DNA from: Paraburkholderia nodosa
GTDB taxonomy: Bacteria; Pseudomonadota; Gammaproteobacteria; Burkholderiales; Burkholderiaceae
Reading direction: 5' to 3'
Length of the DNA: 64,000 bases
NCBI RefSeq assembly: GCF_001718195.1
Contig: NZ_MCNV01000006.1
Location: 186,001-250,000 of the forward strand
Below the pieces are notes generated by a model. It made no database searches. It was given only the letters and a program-made list of their open reading frames with translations, and had not been told where the DNA came from. Of the stretch, positions 54,249 through 61,971 are shown in pieces (the first letter of the stretch is position 1; every line of letters begins with the position of its first letter). The translations under genes and the position numbers were made by a program.

Positions 54249-54803
54249 TCAGACGTTCTCGGGCGCCTTGAACACGCTCCATTCGACAGCCACTGGCTCA
54301 GCACTCGAATTGCCGATCCACGCCGCGCCGTCCTGCACCGTGCATTGCAGGCGCATGGTGCGCTCGGCCAGCGCGCCGAGCGACGCGGCAACGCCCTCGC
54401 CCAGCGACCAGACCGTCACGTTGCGCAGGCGTTCGACCTTGTTGCGCACGCCTTGCCACCAGATGTCGGAGGTGCGCCCGCCGTAGGCGATCACGATGAC
54501 CTCGCCTGCACGCCCGCTCGCCTTGGCAATGCGGCGCTCGTCGGGCTGCCCGACCTCGATCCACGTTTCGATCGCGCCCGTATAGTCCTTGCGCCAGAGA
54601 TCGGGCTCGTCCGTGTCGGACAGGCCCTTGCAGAATTCGAGCCGCTCGCCCGCAAACAGCGCGAACGCCGCGATGCGGACCATCATGCGGTCATCGGTTT
54701 CGGACGGATGGCGCGCGATCGTGAGCGCATGGTCGGCGTAATAGTGCCGGTCCATGTCCGCGATCTGCAGTTCTGCCTTGTAAATGGTCGATTTGAGTGC
54801 CAT
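54249..54803 (-). CDS. yaeQ: YaeQ family protein
   Basis: Protein of 184 residues. MALKSTIYKAELQIADMDRH, YYADHALTIARHPSETDDRM and EPDLWRKDYTGAIETWIEVGQPDE are the YaeQ hallmarks. The fold resembles PD-(D/E)XK nucleases, and E. coli YaeQ was once reported to suppress RfaH loss. The true function is not established. The frame is open to 55301 but only the part from 54803 is YaeQ-like. Convergent with the VOC gene. Confidence 0.93.
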   Translation of the reverse strand: MALKSTIYKAELQIADMDRHYYADHALTIARHPSETDDRMMVRIAAFALFAGERLEFCKGLSDTDEPDLWRKDYTGAIETWIEVGQPDERRIAKASGRAGEVIVIAYGGRTSDIWWQGVRNKVERLRNVTVWSLGEGVAASLGALAERTMRLQCTVQDGAAWIGNSSAEPVAVEWSVFKAPENV

Positions 54804-55003
54804 ACCGAATTCCGGTCGCGCGAAAGCCGCACATGATAGCGAAGTTTCTAGCAAGCCATGTGCCGGTCGAGTGGACGCGCAGCGCGCGTCGATACGGCGC
54901 GACGCAATGCGGATGGTCTGACGAGAAAGTGACGGGGATTTGACAGCGGCGCGCGACGCGCGTGCGTCGGGCCATGTCGAGCGGCGCGTTGGGAGAGACG
55001 GCC

Positions 55004-55345
55004 TTACTGCTTGATGAAGCGGTCCGTGGTCCAGAGGCCTTGCTGGTCGCCATTCGCCGCGTTGACGAATTCGACGTCGTGGCCCACCACCTGTACGACG
55101 CGGAACGACTGGTTGTCGAGTGTGGACAGACACTGGAATCCCGTGAAGTATTCCTGCATCTGCTGATGCTCGCCGGCCTGCTCGTGAAGCGCGACGGCGT
55201 CGAGCTTGTCTTTCGTGAGGCACCCATAGGAGCCCGGCTTGAGTTGCACCGTTTGCTGCGGCTTGACGCTCACATCCTGAGCCTGAACCGCGACGACGCA
55301 AGCCAGGCTGGCAGCCGCGACGACGATACCGGATAGCCTTTTCAT
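55004..55345 (-). CDS. Small secreted protein of unknown function
   Basis: Protein of 113 residues with a clear signal peptide (MKRLSGIVVAAASLACVVAV, cleavage after VQA). The mature part has KPGSYGCLTKDKLDAVALHE and FTGFQCLSTLDNQSFRVVQVVGHDVEFV, with two cysteines. A perfect AGGAGG lies upstream of the ATG. I do not recognise a family. The region resembles small periplasmic proteins that bind at the cell surface, but no activity can be inferred. Confidence 0.8.
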   Translation of the reverse strand: MKRLSGIVVAAASLACVVAVQAQDVSVKPQQTVQLKPGSYGCLTKDKLDAVALHEQAGEHQQMQEYFTGFQCLSTLDNQSFRVVQVVGHDVEFVNAANGDQQGLWTTDRFIKQ

Positions 55346-55840
55346 GATTGCCTCCTGCGGGTGTTAGTCAGGTTAGCTATGTATTTAACTCTTATGCCTT
55401 ACCCGCGTCTTTAAAAATAGAAAACTGCCGAAAGACTGCAAGCCCGACTTGTGTGCGCTCGCAACAGCGCCGTGGAGGCTTGCAACATGGCGTCGAGCAC
55501 CGCTATGCCATGAAGCGCGGCGCTAAGAGGCGTCCAGCAGCACTCCGAAGCATCGATTACAGCGTCCGGCGCCTTATCCAACAAGGCGCAGGCGGTTATA
55601 GCCAGACTACGAAAATCGAATCCGCTTTTGATTTAAACGATTTAATAGATCGCCGCGCGCCCATGACGCATTGCACCTAAAGTCGCGCGAGCGCCCATCG
55701 GGCGCGCGCTCATTAATGGATTGGCGACAGAATAAAAAGGATGCCAGCCGCTCCATGAGGCTCTCGAAACGAAGCCGCGCGCCGCGCTTGCATACGGCAA
55801 AAGTTCGTGGATAAATCGGGCTTCCCAATGGAGGAACCCC
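55346..55840. other. Gene-free region upstream of the LysE-type exporter
   Basis: 495 bp without a convincing gene. An 8-bp dyad (TGCAAGCC near 55437 with GGCTTGCA near 55478) and an AT-rich segment at 55616-55650 stand out. A GC hairpin lies around 55687-55710. No known riboswitch class was recognised. Confidence 0.45.
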
Positions 55841-56467
55841 ATGACTTTCGCTCACTGGCTACCGTTCGCGATCGCGTCGGCCATTCTCGTTGCCATTCCC
55901 GGCCCCACCGTGCTGCTGGTCGTCTCCTACGCGCTTGGCCACGGCCGCCGTTACGCGCTCGCAACCACGGCCGGCGTCGCGCTCGGCGACTTCACGGCGA
56001 TGACCGCTTCCATGCTCGGACTCGGCGTGATCCTCGCGGCATCCGCCACGCTGTTCTCGGTGCTCAAATGGATTGGCGCCGCCTATCTGATCTATCTGGG
56101 CGTGAAGCTCTGGCGCGCGCCCGTCGGCGTTGGCGACGCACCGGACACCTCCGAGACGCGCACCGGCCGCATCTTCGCGCATGCCTACGCGGTTACCGCG
56201 CTCAACCCGAAGAGCATCATTTTCTTCGTCGCCTTCGTGCCGCAGTTCATCGATCCGCATGCGGCCATGACATCGCAGATCGTCGTGTTCGAAGCCACCT
56301 TCCTCGTGCTCGCGACGCTCAACGCGCTCGTCTATGCGCTGCTCGCAGCGGCCGCGCGCAAGGTCGTACGCAGCCCGCGCGTGCAGCGCGCCGTCAATCG
56401 TACGGGCGGCACGCTGCTCATCGGCGCCGGGCTCTTTGCCGCCGCGTGGAAAAAGGCGGCGGCATAA
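55841..56467 (+). CDS. LysE-family amino acid exporter
   Basis: Inner-membrane translocator of 208 residues with six hydrophobic segments. FAIASAILVAIPGPTVLLVV (residues 9-28) contains the family PGP motif, and TALNPKSIIFFVAFVPQFI is the conserved RhtB/LysE repeat region. GGAGGAA precedes the ATG. Members export lysine, threonine, homoserine or similar amino acids; the substrate here is not evident. Confidence 0.92.
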   Translation: MTFAHWLPFAIASAILVAIPGPTVLLVVSYALGHGRRYALATTAGVALGDFTAMTASMLGLGVILAASATLFSVLKWIGAAYLIYLGVKLWRAPVGVGDAPDTSETRTGRIFAHAYAVTALNPKSIIFFVAFVPQFIDPHAAMTSQIVVFEATFLVLATLNALVYALLAAAARKVVRSPRVQRAVNRTGGTLLIGAGLFAAAWKKAAA

Positions 56468-56673
56468 GCGGCGCATCCGGATCGACGGCGACCGGGATGC
56501 GGGGCCCACCCCGAGCCCCGCGAATCGGACTGTGAACGGGCACGCAGGCTGCTCAGAGCGGGTTGTGATGGTTGGCGAACATTGTTTTCAAGCTTCGGTG
56601 CGCGCCCAATGTGCAAACTGTCGCGTCTTGGCTACAATGCAATTGCAAACCGCTTGACAACCAGGAGGTAATC

Positions 56674-56838
56674 GTGATCGAGCACGTAATACTGGGCGCG
56701 TTTCTGGTGATTCCCCTTGTCATTGTCGTCTTCCTGTTTTCCGACGAAATCCTCGAGGAGCATCGACAGCGCGTAGAAGCGGGAGACGGACATCATATGG
56801 ACTGGCGTCATCCGCTACGCAGCCTTCTGCATCACTGA
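56674..56838 (+). CDS. 54-residue single-TM protein, GTG start
   Basis: Starts at GTG 56674, with a perfect AGGAGG five bases upstream. The product MIEHVILGAFLVIPLVIVVF has one N-terminal TM (about 5-22), then LFSDEILEEHRQRVEAGDGH, an acidic-basic cytoplasmic tail ending RHPLRSLLHH. TACAAT at 56633-56638 could be its -10. It is too short and GTG-started for most gene finders. I do not recognise it; the strong ribosome site and protein-like composition argue that it is real. Confidence 0.6.
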   Translation: MIEHVILGAFLVIPLVIVVFLFSDEILEEHRQRVEAGDGHHMDWRHPLRSLLHH

Positions 56839-57179
56839 GCGGGAGCACGCATCGCGCGGATGAACACGCCGAAGCACATGGGTGGCACTCGTGGATTTCG
56901 AGTTCTCCTGGATCGTACTTCGTCGCCTTGTTCGTGCTGATGGTGCTTGTCCGTCGCGCTCACCCTTCTCTGTCCGTCTGCCGGGCAGCGCGGTAGCACG
57001 CCGCGCACGCACGAGGCAGACGCGCACGGCGAGCACGCACGCTGACGGGAATCACTCCCGGCCAGCGCGCGCTGGCAAGCCACACCTCCGTAATTCAGCG
57101 TTACCACTTGCAGCACCTGTATCCAGCAATCAGGCTGACAATCGCTCGCATGTTTTCAAAGGTTCTCAGGGAGAACGAC
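56839..57179. other. Gene-free stretch before the glycine-zipper protein
   Basis: 341 bp in which I see no coding frame, hairpin or motif I can support. Confidence 0.4.
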
Positions 57180-57569
57180 ATGCGAAAGATGGCAGCCGTT
57201 TTGGTGCTGGCGGGGTGTGCGGTGGCGGCTGGCCCCGCGAGCGCGCACGATCATGGCGGTGACGTCGTGGGTGCGCTGGTTGGCGGCGCGTTGATTGGCG
57301 CCGCAGTGGGCGCCGTGCTCAACAGCGGCCCGGCGGTGGCCTACCCGGCCCAGCCGGCCTATGTACAGCCTGCGCCCGTGTATGCCGAGCCGGCGCCGGT
57401 CTATGCCGCCTCCCCGGCCGGCGCGGCGTGTTACGACCAGTATTCGGGCCGCTACGTGCCCTGCGCGCCAGCCCAGCCCGCGCCGCCTCCGCCGCAATAT
57501 GACGACGGCTACGCGCAACCCGGCTACGGGCAACAGCCGGTTTATGCTCAGCCTGGCAGCGGCTGGTAA
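57180..57569 (+). CDS. Secreted glycine-zipper, Pro/Tyr/Gln-rich protein
   Basis: Exported protein of 129 residues. The signal peptide MRKMAAVLVLAGCAVAAGP is cleaved near ASA-HDH. A glycine-zipper segment (VVGALVGGALIGAAVGAVL, about 31-49) follows, then Pro/Tyr/Gln repeats such as YVQPAPVYAEPAPVYA and a QPGYGQQPVYAQPG tail. AGGGAGA precedes the ATG at 57180. Such proteins associate with the envelope; function unknown. Confidence 0.8.
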   Translation: MRKMAAVLVLAGCAVAAGPASAHDHGGDVVGALVGGALIGAAVGAVLNSGPAVAYPAQPAYVQPAPVYAEPAPVYAASPAGAACYDQYSGRYVPCAPAQPAPPPPQYDDGYAQPGYGQQPVYAQPGSGW

Positions 57570-57577
57570 TGCTTGAA

Positions 57578-57605
57578 GCGGCGCACGCTACGCTCGGTGC
57601 GCCGC
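57578..57605. terminator. Hairpin between convergent genes
   Basis: GCGGCGCAC (57578-57586) pairs with GTGCGCCGC (57597-57605), loop of ten bases. T tracts are absent on both sides, so this is a weak terminator candidate. Confidence 0.4.
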
Positions 57606-57631
57606 CCATCACCTCGGTTGTTCCCCCGCGT

Positions 57632-58657
57632 CTAGCTCGTCTGCTCGACGGGCGTCACGCTCAGGTTGAGCCGCTGCGTCAAGCGGATCACACCGATTTC
57701 CACTGTGCGATCAATGCGCGAAACGTCGAAGAGACGCTGCAGCGTGTCGATACCGTCGACCGGCACGCCGTCGATCGTCACGATCGTGTCGTCCACGCGC
57801 AGGCCGCCGAGCGCAGCGGGACTGCCCTTGACGATCTCCATCACCCGCACGCCGGTCGTCGCGCTCAGGCTGAAGTAGCGCTGCACCTTGCGCGCGATCG
57901 GCACCGTGGTGCCGGCAATGCCGATATAGGCGCGCCGCACCCGGCCGTGTGCGAAGAGCTGCGTGATGACCCACTTTGCCGTGTCGATGGCCGTGGCGAA
58001 GCAGATGGCCTGCGCGCCCGGAATGATTGCGGTATTCACGCCGATCACCTGACCCGCCGAATTGATGAGCGGACCGCCCGAGTTGCCCGGATTGAGCGCG
58101 GCGTCGGTCTGGATCACGTCGTAGATCATGCGGCCGGATTCCGAACGCAGCGAGCGCCCGAGCGCAGACACCACGCCCGTCGTCACCGTTTGCGCGAGGC
58201 CGAGCGGGCTGCCTACGGCGATGGCGATCTGCCCGACGCGCAGGCCCGCCGAGTCGCCAAGCTGCGCGTGCGGCAGCGCCTCTGCCGCGCCGATACGCAG
58301 CACGGCGAGATCCGTGCTCGGGTCGTCGCCGACAAGGTCGGCGCTTTGTGTCGTGCCGTCCGCAAGCGTCACACTCAGCTTGCTTGCGCCATGCACGACG
58401 TGGCTGTTCGTCAGCAAGTAGCCGTCCGGCGTGAACAGGAAGCCCGAGCCGCTACCGCCGCGCGCAGGCGCCTGGCCCGATGCGCGGCGCTCGACGGCAA
58501 TATGCGCGACGGCGGGCTGCACGCGCTCCAGCGCGCCGATCACGGTCCGCGAATAGGCGTCGAGGAGCACGTCGTCATCGAAGCCCGGGCGCTGGCCCGC
58601 GCCGTCGGAAGGGACGCCGCGAGCCAGATCGTCAATGAAGGAAGGTCGTCTGCCCAC
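57632..58657 (-). CDS. Trypsin-like serine protease with PDZ domain, no signal peptide (HtrA-like)
   Basis: S1C protease of 341 residues from a GTG at 58657. Catalytic triad His86 (TNSHVVHGA), Asp116 (DPSTDLAVLRI) and Ser193 (NPGNSGGPLIN) are present. A single PDZ domain follows (about 245-335, VRVMEIVKGSPAALGGLRVDD). The frame is open to 58786, but that ATG lies in the T tract of an upstream terminator, whereas the GTG has GGAG nine bases ahead. No signal peptide or TM is visible from either start, so a cytoplasmic protease is likely, unlike DegP/DegQ. Confidence 0.88.
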   Translation of the reverse strand: MGRRPSFIDDLARGVPSDGAGQRPGFDDDVLLDAYSRTVIGALERVQPAVAHIAVERRASGQAPARGGSGSGFLFTPDGYLLTNSHVVHGASKLSVTLADGTTQSADLVGDDPSTDLAVLRIGAAEALPHAQLGDSAGLRVGQIAIAVGSPLGLAQTVTTGVVSALGRSLRSESGRMIYDVIQTDAALNPGNSGGPLINSAGQVIGVNTAIIPGAQAICFATAIDTAKWVITQLFAHGRVRRAYIGIAGTTVPIARKVQRYFSLSATTGVRVMEIVKGSPAALGGLRVDDTIVTIDGVPVDGIDTLQRLFDVSRIDRTVEIGVIRLTQRLNLSVTPVEQTS

Positions 58658-58784
58658 GATCTGAATCTCCGAAAAAGTGGGCTCTACATGCAGGGGGCGC
58701 GCGACGTTTTCAAGAGCGGGCGCCGGGCCGGCCGAATCGTCAAGCTCTTGACTGCGGCTGCCAGCCCGCTGGCGAGCGCTTCGC

Positions 58785-58812
58785 AAAAGAAAAAAGCCCG
58801 CTCGCGCGGGCT
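58785..58812 (-). terminator. Rho-independent terminator upstream of the HtrA-like gene
   Basis: AGCCCG (58795-58800) pairs with CGGGCT (58807-58812), and with the inner C/G pairs this forms a short GC stem. It is followed on the minus strand by TTTTTTCTTTTG. It ends the transcript of the 58888-59124 gene and separates it from the protease. Confidence 0.8.
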
Positions 58813-58887
58813 AATCCATGCTCGGGTGACATGGCGAGGTTAAGCGGGAATTCGCGGCGCCGGGCGCTCGCGAAGCAAACTCGGGAG

Positions 58888-59124
58888 TCAGGCGGCCAGC
58901 GCCTCGCGCACCGCCGCGCCGGTCGCAGCCCGACGCGCTTCGAGCTCGACCATGAGCGCGTCGACCGTGCGGAACTGGGACGGCGTAATCTGGGCGAGGT
59001 CGAGCAGCGTGCAAAGGCGCTTGTACCAGTAATCGAATGAAAAGACGGCCGGCGTCGTGCCAGCGGATAACGAGGGAGCCGTCGCGCGCATGATATGCGC
59101 GATCTCTTCGTCGATGAATCTCAT
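58888..59124 (-). CDS. Small hypothetical protein
   Basis: Protein of 78 residues: MRFIDEEIAHIMRATAPSLS, FSFDYWYKRLCTLLDLAQIT and TVDALMVELEARRAATGAAV. It looks soluble and helical. An ATG at 59148 would add eight residues. A good terminator follows, supporting a real transcript. I do not recognise a family; the ribosome site is weak. Confidence 0.6.
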   Translation of the reverse strand: MRFIDEEIAHIMRATAPSLSAGTTPAVFSFDYWYKRLCTLLDLAQITPSQFRTVDALMVELEARRAATGAAVREALAA

Positions 59125-59277
59125 GAATGCCCCCGTGCGCTGGTCCAACGCCTCGTTGTCTTGTGAAGACGTGTCTCGCCACTTTAGTTCGGCGGCGGCG
59201 CGTGTCCAGCTATCACATCGGATAGGTCAAGCTCAAAGGTCGGACGTCAACCTTTCAGACGGCTTGTTACGGTCCCC

Positions 59278-59466
59278 TTAACGTCGCCAGCCGCGGCCGT
59301 AATAGCCGCCCACGCCAACCCCGATATCCACCGACGGCGCCGCATAGTAGCCCGGCGCGTAGCCGTAGGCCGGCGCAGGCGCGTACGCGTAAGGCGGCGC
59401 CACCACACAACCCGTGAGGCCGGCCGACAAGCCAGCCAGAGCAATAACGCAGAAGAGTGTTTTCAT
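59278..59466 (-). CDS. Small Tyr/Gly/Ala-rich lipoprotein
   Basis: Protein of 62 residues. The signal sequence MKTLFCVIALAGLSAG ends in lipobox LTGC. The mature part is VVAPPYAYAPAPAYGYAPGY and a VGVGGYYGRGWRR end. AGGAG precedes the ATG at 59466. Such short lipoproteins are common in Burkholderiales envelopes; the role is unknown. The insertion sequence lies 180 bp upstream. Confidence 0.75.
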   Translation of the reverse strand: MKTLFCVIALAGLSAGLTGCVVAPPYAYAPAPAYGYAPGYYAAPSVDIGVGVGGYYGRGWRR

Positions 59467-59645
59467 CGTCGTTCTCCTATGCCACTGATTGTCGACGAGC
59501 CACGATGCGGCAAGGGTTTGGAAAAGCAACGATGTGTGTCCACAAATTACAGCCGCACGCAGCGGGCGCTGGGCGTTCGTGGAGGCAGAGAAGGGCGCGT
59601 TAGCGAGCACAAGCGTTGAAGCCAGCGCAAAACAATCGCCCGCTT

Positions 59646-59670
59646 GGGGGGTGCGGCGGAATTCTTGGAC
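59646..59670 (+). repeat. Left terminal inverted repeat of the insertion sequence
   Basis: 25 bases, exact reverse complement of 61230-61254. It starts with six G and ends CTTGGAC. Confidence 0.9.
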
Positions 59671-59674
59671 GGGT

Positions 59675-61213
59675 TTATGTCGTCAGCCCGAGGCTCTCCC
59701 GGTATTCAATCGGACTGAGTGCGCCAAGCGAGATCTTGATCCGTTTCTCGTTGTACCAGCGAATGTACGAGTCAACGACCTCGATGAACTGGTCGGTGCT
59801 GACGGTCTGCCAGTCCCGCGAGTAAAACAGTTCCGTTTTCAGCCGTCCAAAGAATCCTTCGCACGCTGCGTTATCGGGCGAGCAGCCCTTGCGCGACATT
59901 GAGCGAATCAGCCTTGCCTCACGTATCCGGGCAAGCCAGCCTGGCCAGCGATAGTGCGCACCGCGATCTGAATGGACAACAGGTCGGCTGTCGCTGCTGC
60001 CGATTGCTTCGATGGCGGCATCGAGCATCGTGTTTACGAGTTCGGCGTCTGGTCGCGTACCGATCGACCAGCTGATCACAAGCCCATCGAAGCAATCAAT
60101 AACTGGCGACAGATAGACTTTGCCAGCAGGAATCTGGAACTCGGTGATGTCTGTGAGCCACTTTTCATTCGGTGCTGCGGCACGGAAATCCCGGTTGATA
60201 AGGTTCTCTGGAGCCGGACCTATTTCTCCAGCGTAGGAGCCGTATCGACGTCGCCTCGTTGTGGCCGCGCTTAGCTGCTCCTGCTTCATCAAGCGCCGAA
60301 CGACCTTCTCCGAGATGAAGACTTTCTGCCTGCCAAGTGCCGCCCGCACCCGGCGATATCCGTAGCAGCGGTGGTTCAATTCAAAGATATCTGCGATGGC
60401 ACTGCGTACACCCGCATACTTGTCGGCAGCCTGTATCCGCGCCCGGTGATAGAAGTAGGAGCTACGGGCGAGCCCCAATTCAGCCAAAAGCTCCGGCAGC
60501 GTGTAAGTCTGTTTCAGGGCATCAACCAGCGCCGTCTTCTCCCGATTCGTCAGGAGTTGCGGGTTGACGCCCTGGCCTTTTTTTAATATTTCATTGGCCT
60601 TCTTCAGAATGTCGTGTTCAATCTGGAGCTTCCGGATGTCTCGTCGGAGTGATTCGACTTGCTGCTCCAGCGTCGCTTTCTCGGAGCTCTGCGGCGGATC
60701 GTTGCGGCGTGTCATGGCTGAAGCAGCCTCCTGACCGAGTAACCGATCTCTCCAGTTGTACAACGTTGGCCGGCTCACGCCAATCCTTTTAGCAACTTCC
60801 TCCGCGCTTTCTCGTCGAGTGCACAGATCGATGACCGCTGTCTGCCTGAGCTCCGGTGCATACCGAATACCCGAAGCCTTCCCGAGAACGCGCTTCTTTC
60901 GCTCAGGATGCAGCTCGTCGAGCCAGGCGACGAGCGTCCCGCGTCCCGGATATCCCAAGGCCTTTGTCGTTACTGCCAGACACTGGCCATGGCTCATATA
61001 GTGGTCTGTAGCCGCTTTTTTTTGTTCCGCCGAATAGCGCGGCCTCAAGCAGATACGTTCCTTCGGCAAATCCAGACATCGCTCGTACGTGTGATACCAA
61101 CGTTCGAGCGATTTCGTTGTGGGATAGCCTAACTGACGAACCGTCGCGGTGAGGCGCTTTCCAAGCTTCAAGTAGAGTTTGACCGCTCGGATGCGTTCTT
61201 CGTATGAATACAT
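59675..61213 (-). CDS. IS3-family transposase, OrfA and OrfB fused in one frame
   Basis: Transposase of 512 residues. The OrfA-like part (1-213) has two helix-turn-helix regions (KLYLKLGKRLTATVRQLGYP, AKRIGVSRPTLYNWRDRL) and a leucine-zipper-like coil (180-212). The OrfB part carries the DDE integrase core: Asp355 (WLTDITEF), Asp416 (VVHSDRGAHY) and Glu452 (ACEGFFGRLKTEL), with the canonical 35-residue D-E spacing. The two halves meet at an A7 tract (60578-60584). With one A fewer the frame would stop at 60550-60552. It is full length and likely active. Confidence 0.93.
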   Translation of the reverse strand: MYSYEERIRAVKLYLKLGKRLTATVRQLGYPTTKSLERWYHTYERCLDLPKERICLRPRYSAEQKKAATDHYMSHGQCLAVTTKALGYPGRGTLVAWLDELHPERKKRVLGKASGIRYAPELRQTAVIDLCTRRESAEEVAKRIGVSRPTLYNWRDRLLGQEAASAMTRRNDPPQSSEKATLEQQVESLRRDIRKLQIEHDILKKANEILKKGQGVNPQLLTNREKTALVDALKQTYTLPELLAELGLARSSYFYHRARIQAADKYAGVRSAIADIFELNHRCYGYRRVRAALGRQKVFISEKVVRRLMKQEQLSAATTRRRRYGSYAGEIGPAPENLINRDFRAAAPNEKWLTDITEFQIPAGKVYLSPVIDCFDGLVISWSIGTRPDAELVNTMLDAAIEAIGSSDSRPVVHSDRGAHYRWPGWLARIREARLIRSMSRKGCSPDNAACEGFFGRLKTELFYSRDWQTVSTDQFIEVVDSYIRWYNEKRIKISLGALSPIEYRESLGLTT

Positions 61214-61229
61214 GGACCAGCTCCTAATA

Positions 61230-61254
61230 GTCCAAGAATTCCGCCGCACCCCCC
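61230..61254 (-). repeat. Right terminal inverted repeat of the insertion sequence
   Basis: 25 bases, exact reverse complement of 59646-59670. It marks the transposase promoter-proximal end. Confidence 0.9.
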
Positions 61255-61273
61255 TTGTGGAATTTTCGATTGA

Positions 61274-61315
61274 TCGCACTACGAATTAAATGACCCGGCA
61301 GTTAACTCGTAGTGC
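61274..61315. repeat. 10-bp inverted repeat just outside the insertion sequence
   Basis: CGCACTACGA (61274-61283) and TCGTAGTGCG (61306-61315) are perfect complements 22 bases apart, with inner ATTAA/TTAA. It lies 20 bp beyond the insertion sequence end. It could be a regulator site or a remnant of another element. Confidence 0.5.
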
Positions 61316-61454
61316 GCAGAGATGAGGCTGAACAAGCTTCGCTTTTGAACAGCGGCGCCAGTTTGATCGACGATCGCTGGAAAAAGCGCCCAGGCCCGAA
61401 GGCCCGAGCGAAGCCGTCGCGTCAACGACGGCGGAGGTATTCGTTTAGCTATGC

Positions 61455-61487
61455 GAAACGCCTGCGCGGGATCTTCGCAGGCGTTTC
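61455..61487 (-). terminator. 12-bp hairpin downstream of the DUF4148 gene
   Basis: GAAACGCCTGCG (61455-61466) pairs with CGCAGGCGTTTC (61476-61487). It starts 16 bases after the stop at 61503. No T tract follows on the minus strand, so it may be Rho-assisted or protective. Confidence 0.55.
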
Positions 61488-61502
61488 AGCAGTATTGCCT
61501 TG

Positions 61503-61814
61503 TTACGGATGGTTATACATCGCGTTCCAGTCGGCCTTCGGCACCGCCGGGCGGCCTGCATCCGAGTTGCCGGCTGCCACGCCGCCATAGCCGCTCGTTG
61601 CGCCGTTCGCGGCGGCTACCTTGGCTTCGGCTGCGAGAAGATCGTCGGGGTAGTGCGGGTCCGCCCCTGCGCCAGGATGCCAGCCCGCCTTCGCGAGCTG
61701 CTCGAGCTCGGCGCGCACCTGGGCGCGGGTCACGGGCGCATTCGATTGCGCGAACGATGCCATCGGCACCACGAGTGCAACGGCAACGGCTACGGTCTGG
61801 ATCAGGGACTTCAT
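61503..61814 (-). CDS. DUF4148 domain-containing secreted protein
   Basis: Protein of 103 residues. The signal peptide MKSLIQTVAVAVALVVPMAS is cleaved after SFA. VTRAQVRAELEQLAKAGWHP and DPHYPDDLLAAEAKVAA are the DUF4148 signature of Burkholderiales. AAGGAGGT precedes the ATG. The genome family is usually multi-copy and of unknown function. A hairpin follows the stop. Confidence 0.88.
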   Translation of the reverse strand: MKSLIQTVAVAVALVVPMASFAQSNAPVTRAQVRAELEQLAKAGWHPGAGADPHYPDDLLAAEAKVAAANGATSGYGGVAAGNSDAGRPAVPKADWNAMYNHP

Positions 61815-61971
61815 GCTGACTACCTCCTTTGGCTTTTGATTCGGTGCGACAACGTGTCTGCATCCGATGAGCGAAAGTCTAGGAGGATTGCCGCCGAGGG
61901 TTAACCCTCGGCCTTCGAAGGGATTGTTCCAGGCTGGAGAAGAATGGGGCGGCGCGCAGTGCGCTTGCGGG

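Larger units (their letters stand above)
59646..61254 (-). mobile_element. Complete IS3-family insertion sequence
   Basis: A 1609-bp element bounded by perfect 25-bp inverted repeats at 59646-59670 (GGGGGGTGCGGCGGAATTCT...) and 61230-61254. It encodes one transposase on the minus strand. The flanking bases (CTT left, TTG right) share only TT, so no clear target duplication is seen. It lies between the small lipoprotein promoter region and the 3' side of the DUF4148 gene and disrupts no recognisable gene. Confidence 0.95.

Noticed and set aside
55348..55680. 110-codon plus-strand frame
   Set aside because: It has no ribosome site, no domain and unusual composition, and it opens immediately after a divergent gene start.
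55346..55840. Possible riboswitch upstream of the LysE exporter
   Set aside because: Only an 8-bp dyad is visible, and no conserved core of the c-di-GMP, guanidine, lysine or glycine classes could be matched.
58657..58786. ATG at 58786 as start of the HtrA-like protease
   Set aside because: It lies in the T tract of a terminator, and the added residues are not similar to family members.
59643..61257. Target-site duplication of the insertion sequence
   Set aside because: Flanks CTT and TTG share only TT; no 3-4 bp duplication can be claimed.
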